Below are positions 26,801 to 29,859 of a stretch of 29,859 nucleotides of DNA, in pieces. Under the pieces are notes generated by a model. The model saw nothing but the letters and a program-made list of their open reading frames with translations. It was not told where the DNA came from and did no database searches. The translations under genes were made by a program, and so were the position numbers. Each line of letters opens with the position of its first letter. Within the stretch, counting starts at the first letter, position 1. Source of the DNA: Tubiluchus corallicola (Eukaryota > Priapulida > Priapulimorpha > Priapulimorphida > Tubiluchidae); the NCBI GenBank assembly GCA_030141605.1, contig JAQGDQ010000458.1:64001-93859 (forward strand). Reading direction: 5' to 3'.

Positions 26801-29012
26801 AAACAAATTTTCTGAAAAACTCGAGATTATCGTGACAAAAATGCTTTACTTACCCCGGTCCCATGAAAGGTGGCATACCAGGCATGGGAGCCATTGGTCC
26901 CATAGGCCCCATCACCGGCATCATGGGCATTTGTCCGGGGACCCCGGGTCTCGGCATCATCGGCATCGGAGCTCCCGGCATCATCATGGGAGGCGGCATC
27001 ATGTGCGGCACTCCGGGAGGCGGCATGGGAGGTGGTTCCGGTTTCGGCTTTTTCGTTAAAGGTTCCTCGTCACCTAGGCAAACGTACACGGTGATATGTA
27101 CAGATAGAAAGTGACTTGAAACAGTGATAACAAAGGATTATCAAATTTGGTACTGCAAGGTCCTGTGTCTGACGGGAAGCTGTGAAGATGATATTATAGG
27201 GTTACCATACGTCAGGGTTTCCCCGGACACGTCCTCTTTTTGGGACTCTGTCCGGGCGGATTTTCAAAAAATCGGCAGTTTGTCGGGGTTTTGTCTCAAT
27301 GCGTAAGTATGTACGGATGTTGCCAATTGCTGAGGTGTACGGCAGTACGAGACAAAGAAAAGCTCGTTAATTTTCAATACAAGATGTTGCCAACATCTCA
27401 AAATGCAACCCTTGTAAAAGCTTTGTGTGTACATATTTACTGAATAAACGTAAGCGATGCGCACATCACTATGGGTCACCCGACTCACACCGCTGTCGAT
27501 ACTCGGCTTAAATTGACGTCAGCTTCCGGGGGCCATTTTGTTTGTTTTTATGTGAATTTCTTTAAATTTGTATAGTTTCACTGTTTTGCAGTTTTGAGCA
27601 TAACTGGTAAAAGTTAATTAAAAAGTAGCAATGCCGAAATGACAGTGTGCATTTACAGATGAGATGAAGGTCAAGTACCCGTGACCTCTTTTTCAACTCA
27701 CACAATATAGTAACCCTATATATATATATATATATAATTAATAAGCTAAGAAACAAGAAATGGTAATAGGTTCAATATTTGTTTACTTTGCTGACATAAT
27801 AAAATTACATTGATTAGCAAGAAATTACACAAACTCAATAATTTAAATTTATTTTGAAAGTTACACATTTTGCAATTTCCTATTTTCACCACAACGGTAG
27901 ACAAATATTTTGTCTCGCTTATCGGCAAACCATAGTTCACAAAACATTTCTATGGCATGTTCAGACTAGTAAGTTTGCGACAGAAAACTCGCTAGTTTGA
28001 ATATGCCACTAGACTCGCTGCAGTACAGAATAATATCAATACTTTTAATATAAAATTTAGCAAAGAAGAGTCCGATAAATGCGAACTAGAATGTCTGGAA
28101 AATGTCTAGAATGAACCTTTACAAGGACTCGAACCAAAGACCCAAAGACACAATCTGGTGGCAGATTACAACGTTATCTGACTTGTAAGGTCATTAACCC
28201 TTTCACTACGTAGCTGCGTTTTAACAGGGCCGATTTGGTTTTTTGCATATTTGACAATAACTTCTTGTGGCGTGTTACCAAAACAGAATCTTGTAAATAA
28301 ACAAATGGTCATCTGTTACTAAACACTGATATTGAATAATAGTTTTATTTATGCACATGCGTACACATCCGAACACACACACATACATTCATGCATGTAC
28401 GCACGTGCACACCCACACAAATAAACATGTTCTCATATTTAGAAGCCAATTTTCACAAGAGTCGTATTACTAACCCATAATACCCAATTATTTTAAGAAT
28501 GCAGAACAAGTGACTAAACACGTTTCATCAACTACCAACAAGCAATTTTGCATGAGAACGTGCTATACAGTAGAGTATTATGGAATGCTGCTGGCTTCAG
28601 ACGCTGATTGGCTGGTTAGCCTTACTTGTTGCAAAGCAACGCCAATCCCATGGCTGTTAAACTTTTCTACAATGTTTTTGCATGGCGGTAGTACCAGTGA
28701 AATAAACAGACCTGGGTGACTGTGCTTAGTGCTGAACCCGGGCGGTGCTCTGTCTCCTTCCGTCCCTTACAAGAAAAAGCAGTGTGCCACCTTCTGTAGT
28801 GAAAGGGTTAACATTTACAAGTTTTCCTTTCAAAGGTTATTATTACTAAACATTCAACTTCTTGTACAATAGGGCAAACCTTTTCCGGCTTTTTCCTGTT
28901 CATGCGCTTTAAGATCATCTTCCGGGATCCCTTCCATGCCGTATATTTCGATTTCAATGTTCGTCCTGCCAGGTACGGAATTGGGTACTCCGTCCACTAC
29001 CTCCTTATGCAC
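17749..29012 (-). CDS. ZNF207: BUB3-interacting zinc-finger protein BuGZ/ZNF207, seven exons joined, 5' end missing
   Basis: BuGZ binds and stabilises BUB3, helps load it at kinetochores, binds microtubules and promotes spindle assembly by forming condensates. Exons, in order: 29012-28880, 27073-26854, 25103-24893, 23641-23464, 20910-20828, 19845-19671, 17846-17749. Joined, they give 365 residues in one frame. Landmarks match human ZNF207 in order: VHKE to [17 protein letters not shown], a Met/Pro-rich region, [21 protein letters not shown], the GLEBS motif [20 protein letters not shown], and the C-terminal GGRY. The two N-terminal C2H2 fingers lie beyond the right edge. Including them the protein would be about 420 residues, against 478 in human. 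Confidence 0.95.
17847..19670 (-). other. ZNF207: ZNF207 intron before the last exon
   Basis: A GT-AG intron from gtaagt to ttttttcag. It holds a possible fourth hairpin module (18671-18745) and a run of 14 C at 19598-19611. The remainder is AT-rich with no gene seen. Confidence 0.85.
18671..18745 (+). repeat. Possible three-hairpin module, copy 4
   Basis: The GC-rich segment reads ggttgg, a stem GGGGGCT/AGCCCCC (18679-18685 with 18716-18722) with an inner ccccaatgggg hairpin, then CCAACA and a third stem ACAAA/TTTGT with loop ttgcaatt, ending TGTGAC. The order GGTTGG, stem, CCCAACA, stem, TGTGA follows copies 1-3. The CCAAACC of stem 1 is missing. Confidence 0.45.
19671..19845 (-). CDS. ZNF207: ZNF207 exon with the second half of the GLEBS motif
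   Basis: The exon is 175 bp, from acceptor ttacttccag to donor CAGG|gtaagt. It starts [14 protein letters not shown], the conserved glutamate pair and LPKYQ of the BUB3-binding GLEBS motif. It continues with a Gln/Asn/Met/Pro-rich tail ([15 protein letters not shown]). Human ZNF207 has EERRAQLPKYQ at this place. Confidence 0.95.
19846..20827 (-). other. ZNF207: ZNF207 intron splitting the GLEBS motif
   Basis: A 982-bp intron from gtatgt to ttccag. It contains the minus-strand copy of a dispersed repeat (about 19965-20130) and nothing else definable. Confidence 0.85.
19965..20130 (-). repeat. Dispersed repeat, minus-strand copy
   Basis: The reverse complement matches 12731-12895, including cactgtacttcaattttcgc and gctgttgaaaattatgtt. 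It lies in a ZNF207 intron on the gene's own strand. Confidence 0.6.
20828..20910 (-). CDS. ZNF207: ZNF207 exon with the first half of the GLEBS motif
   Basis: The exon is 83 bp, from acceptor tttttccag to donor CCTG|gtatgt. It encodes [20 protein letters not shown] followed by PEEDISL, aligned with human SKPATLTTTSATSKLIHPDEDISL. The junction is phase 0, so the motif runs directly into [11 protein letters not shown] of the next exon. Confidence 0.95.
20976..21155. repeat. AT-rich TAATTA tract, possible hAT remnant
   Basis: It starts tagtgatgggtgattaat, similar to one end of hAT MITEs. It continues as palindromic attaattattaa variants with a near-duplicate ctaattattatcaattaatt. No matching right terminus was found. 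Confidence 0.4.
22041..22513. repeat. ATT/GTT microsatellite, about 470 bp
   Basis: Over 150 near-uninterrupted 3-bp units are either ATT or GTT on the plus strand, grouped in runs of several of one kind. A few interruptions occur (ataatt near 22198, actatt and atcgat at the right end). It is open in several frames, and one minus-strand frame reads as pure asparagine, but it is intronic. Confidence 0.97.
22503..22619 (+). repeat. Diverged direct repeat, left copy
   Basis: It matches 23226-23340 along its length. Shared parts include tcctgtattattgcaaatgc (tctgtatcattgtaaacgcc in the other copy) and ccgttctgttc with ttgaatagaa and gtgtatttc. Confidence 0.7.
22620..22771 (+). repeat. 38-bp tandem repeat, four copies
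   Basis: Units at 22620, 22658, 22696 and 22734 read cctgatcgcgtctcgtttac then cagagaatcacggagttt with single-base changes. The units are GC-richer than their surroundings. Confidence 0.95.
22981..23080. repeat. 50-bp tandem duplication
   Basis: Two adjacent units, 22981-23030 and 23031-23080, each contain ctctgattggc, gccagatggc and cacatgtttgt. They differ at only a few positions. Confidence 0.9.
23226..23340 (+). repeat. Diverged direct repeat, right copy
   Basis: Partner of 22503-22619 in the same orientation, about 720 bp away. The two bracket the 38-bp and 50-bp tandem repeats, so they could be the ends of one inserted unit. Confidence 0.7.
23464..23641 (-). CDS. ZNF207: ZNF207 exon, Ser/Thr/Pro-rich with KPTFPAY
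   Basis: The exon is 178 bp, from acceptor gtttccag to donor TTCAG|gtacag. It encodes [20 protein letters not shown], then [20 protein letters not shown] and a Ser/Ala-rich end. PVGTDF and KPTFPAY are both found in human ZNF207. The Pro, Tyr and Phe of this low-complexity region are the kind that drive BuGZ condensation. Confidence 0.95.
23642..24892 (-). other. ZNF207: ZNF207 intron
   Basis: A 1,251-bp intron from gtaagt to tttccag. It carries one copy of a dispersed 120-bp repeat (23812-23933). I see nothing else in 23934-24892. Confidence 0.85.
23812..23933 (+). repeat. Dispersed 120-bp repeat, copy 1
   Basis: It matches 29172-29291. It starts gcagaccgtcactttgttta and ends gacagtttttatatac, with agagtcaattat in the middle. 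Confidence 0.65.
24893..25103 (-). CDS. ZNF207: ZNF207 exon, Met/Pro/Ala low-complexity
   Basis: The exon is 211 bp, from acceptor ttctacag to donor GGCC|gtaagt. It encodes (G)[18 protein letters not shown], then [20 protein letters not shown] and a segment ending [10 protein letters not shown]. KxLFPxA matches the KPLFPSA and KALFPST repeats of human ZNF207. The phase-0 donor leads into [14 protein letters not shown]. Confidence 0.95.
25104..26853 (-). other. ZNF207: ZNF207 intron
   Basis: A 1,750-bp intron from gtaagtaag to ttctacag. It contains an imperfect foldback (26165-26592), a palindrome gcacattgcaatgtgc (25393-25408) and an E2F-like ttttggcgggaaag near 25301. No other gene is seen. 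Confidence 0.85.
26165..26592. repeat. Imperfect foldback with a CRE-containing palindrome
   Basis: The left arm (about 26165-26215), reversed, reads atgacgtgtcgtgaaaatgg and later cgcgggagtttaaat. The right arm (about 26541-26592) reads atgacgtcatgtaatggcga and later tgcgggagatttaaaat. A 14-bp palindrome acatgacgtcatgt is at 26539-26552. It is probably a MITE relic, with ends not sharply defined. Confidence 0.5.
26854..27073 (-). CDS. ZNF207: ZNF207 exon, nuclear-signal-like start and Met/Pro/Gly repeats
   Basis: The exon is 220 bp, from acceptor tttgcctag to donor CCGGG|gtaagt. It encodes (G)[19 protein letters not shown], then [20 protein letters not shown] and a stretch ending [14 protein letters not shown] is a likely nuclear localisation signal. 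The proline/methionine region matches the MPPG and PLMPG-rich region of human ZNF207. The human QKKKQQDD to QGYIPPM linker has no clear counterpart here. Confidence 0.95.
27196..27716. mobile_element. Probable short DNA transposon relic
   Basis: The left end tatagggttaccatac and the reversed right end tatagggttactatat are similar, next to the start of the (TA)n run. Just inside the left end, tttccccggacacgtcc and gactctgtccgggcgg form paired sub-terminal motifs. No target duplication can be proven because the right flank is a TA repeat. Confidence 0.45.
27717..27736. repeat. (TA)n microsatellite
   Basis: About ten TA units directly after the agtaaccc end of the preceding element. Confidence 0.9.
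27954..28007. mobile_element. 54-bp mini-foldback related to the 34-bp satellite element
   Basis: ggcatgttcagactag at the left pairs with ctagtttgaatatgcc at the right (13 of 16). Reversed, its right end continues ctagcgagttttct, the same as the terminus of the element at 13691. Only about 22 bp separates the arms. Confidence 0.6.
28114..28192 (-). tRNA. tRNA-like sequence, probably tRNA-derived repeat or pseudogene
   Basis: The minus strand has a perfect B-box-like GGTTCGAGTCC, an anticodon-arm-like hairpin AATCTG-CCAC-CAGATT, and acceptor-like ends gACCTTAC and GTAAAGGTt that pair with one bulge. Length is 79 nt. The A box is poor and the anticodon loop is too short, so a working tRNA is unlikely. 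Confidence 0.4.
28198..28807. mobile_element. piggyBac-type MITE with TTAA target sites
   Basis: TTAA at 28194-28197 and 28808-28811 flanks a 610-bp element that starts CCCTTTCACTAC and ends GTAGTGAAAGGG, a perfect 12-bp inverted repeat. TTAA plus CCC-type ends is diagnostic for piggyBac. No transposase is present. Confidence 0.88.
28350..28427. repeat. CA-rich microsatellite
   Basis: An imperfect cacacacaca, catgcatgtacgcacgtgca tract inside the piggyBac-type MITE. Confidence 0.8.
28880..29012 (-). CDS. ZNF207: ZNF207 exon following the zinc fingers
   Basis: The exon is 133 bp, from acceptor ttttttgcag to donor AAAAG|gtttgc. It encodes [20 protein letters not shown] then [20 protein letters not shown] and KAGK. 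Human ZNF207 reads VHKETIDAVPNAIPGRTDIE then [14 protein letters not shown] at the same place, immediately after its second zinc finger. This is the most upstream ZNF207 exon in the window. Confidence 0.96.
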
Positions 29013-29171
29013 CTGCAAAAAAGTAACAAAACCCATTTGAAAGAAAACTGAGGTCCAAAACACAAAATTTGGCTTAAATGGTTGTAAAAACATAGTGCCG
29101 CGCACGTATTACCTGCTACCCGTGTTTGGAAAATCTACTTTTTCAACTTCAACGTATACGATCGCTAATTG

Positions 29172-29291
29172 ACAGACCATCACTTTGTTTACATCAAGCA
29201 GCAGGTAACGACAATGTGTAGCTTGTATGTCAGCAAGTATAAGTGGTTTAGAATCAATTATCTGAGTGAATTGGTGACAGTTTTTATATAC
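29172..29291 (+). repeat. Dispersed 120-bp repeat, copy 2
   Basis: It matches 23812-23933: acagaccatcactttgttta at the left, agaatcaattat in the middle, gacagtttttatatac at the right. It runs directly into the 73-bp minisatellite. Confidence 0.65.
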
Positions 29292-29564
29292 TAGACGTTT
29301 TTGAGACAATTAGACGATTGATTCTATATTACTGTAAGTCTAATATGTCAGGAGCGGACCGTACTAAACGTTTTTGAGACAATTAGGTGATTGATTCTAC
29401 ATTACCGTGAGTCTAATATGTCAGGAGTGGCCCGTACTAGACGTTTCTGAGACAATTAGGTGATTGATTCTACATTACCGTGAGTCTAATATGTCAGGAG
29501 TGGCCCGTACTAAACGTTTTTGAGACAATTAGATAATTGATTCTACATTACTGTGAGTCTAATA
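29290..29564. repeat. 73-bp minisatellite, 3.8 copies
   Basis: Units start at acta(a/g)acgtttttgag: 29290, 29363, 29436, 29509. Each contains gattgattctacattaccgt and ctaatatgtcaggagtggcc. The middle units are nearly identical. Confidence 0.95.
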
Positions 29565-29859
29565 CATTGTGTCTACTGTATTAACTTAGTATCGGTAAAT
29601 ACGGACAATCGACAAATTCGGACCTACGTCTCCCCGTTTTTGTCTAGCAAGATATGAGTGTATTTTGCGAAACATTTACATTTTCTAATTTGGCACAGGA
29701 AATTCGAATCTTGCTTGCAATTCGCATGCGCCAAGATTGAGCCCACATTAATCATATCTGCAGCAAAAGTAGACTGCCGATTGTTATAGCTTAAGTGGTC
29801 GCTTCTTTCCATGAACAATTACAACCTGTTGTTACATACTTATTGTTCTTAAAAAAATT

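Larger units (their letters stand above)
27074..28879 (-). other. ZNF207: ZNF207 intron with several mobile elements
   Basis: A 1,806-bp intron from gtttgc (a weak donor) to tttgcctag. It holds a terminal-inverted-repeat element (27196-27716), a (TA)n run, a 54-bp mini-foldback, a tRNA-like sequence and a piggyBac-type MITE containing a CA-rich tract. Confidence 0.85.
29013..29859 (-). other. ZNF207: Part of the ZNF207 intron upstream, running off the window
   Basis: It contains the second 120-bp dispersed repeat and a 73-bp minisatellite. The exon encoding the second zinc finger (CHICHKKLYTGPGLAIHCMQ in human) is not present, so it lies beyond the window. Confidence 0.8.

Noticed and set aside
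28510-28719. Plus-strand frame of 69 codons
   Set aside because: Lies inside the non-autonomous piggyBac-type MITE and resembles no transposase.

Overview
The window is nuclear DNA from an invertebrate animal. Its genes are split by long GT-AG introns and lie in AT-rich sequence packed with small DNA transposon relics, minisatellites and hairpin-rich repeats. The ribosomal protein sequence looks arthropod-like (for example [18 protein letters not shown]), but the species cannot be fixed from the sequence alone.

Only two protein-coding genes can be supported. At the left edge, on the plus strand, are the last three coding exons of RPS9 (40S ribosomal protein S9, uS4 family): 1-79, 2544-2730 and 5036-5216, with a poly(A) signal at 5258-5263. 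On the minus strand are seven coding exons of ZNF207/BuGZ, the BUB3-binding, microtubule-associated zinc-finger protein, running from 29012 down to the stop codon at 17749, with a poly(A) signal at 17724-17719. Every exon junction in both genes keeps the reading frame. Both genes are cut at the window edge and lack their 5' ends: the first 47 or so residues of RPS9 and the two zinc fingers of ZNF207. They converge tail to tail, and the 12.4 kb between them holds no recognisable gene.

RPS9 intron 1 carries an antisense 5S-rRNA-like sequence (about 1311-1430). Intron 2 carries three tandem hairpin units (3565-3746), a probable hAT relic, and a foldback whose arms look like inverted hammerhead-ribozyme cores (4801-4950). 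From left to right, the intergenic region holds a 70-bp minisatellite, a TA-flanked MITE, an element with 7-bp target duplications, a 92-bp minisatellite, two three-hairpin modules, a hAT MITE with a perfect 8-bp target duplication, a 63-bp satellite, a third three-hairpin module inside a 10-bp stem, a foldback holding a 34-bp satellite, a pogo-like element with another nested in it, and a mariner-like element with internal duplications.

The ZNF207 introns contain a possible fourth hairpin module, a 470-bp ATT/GTT microsatellite, several diverged repeat pairs, a foldback with a CRE palindrome, a piggyBac-type MITE with TTAA ends, a tRNA-like sequence and a 73-bp minisatellite.

The two genes are not functionally linked beyond being neighbours. 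The most interesting signals are RNA-structure-like repeats: the hammerhead-like foldback and the covarying three-hairpin modules.
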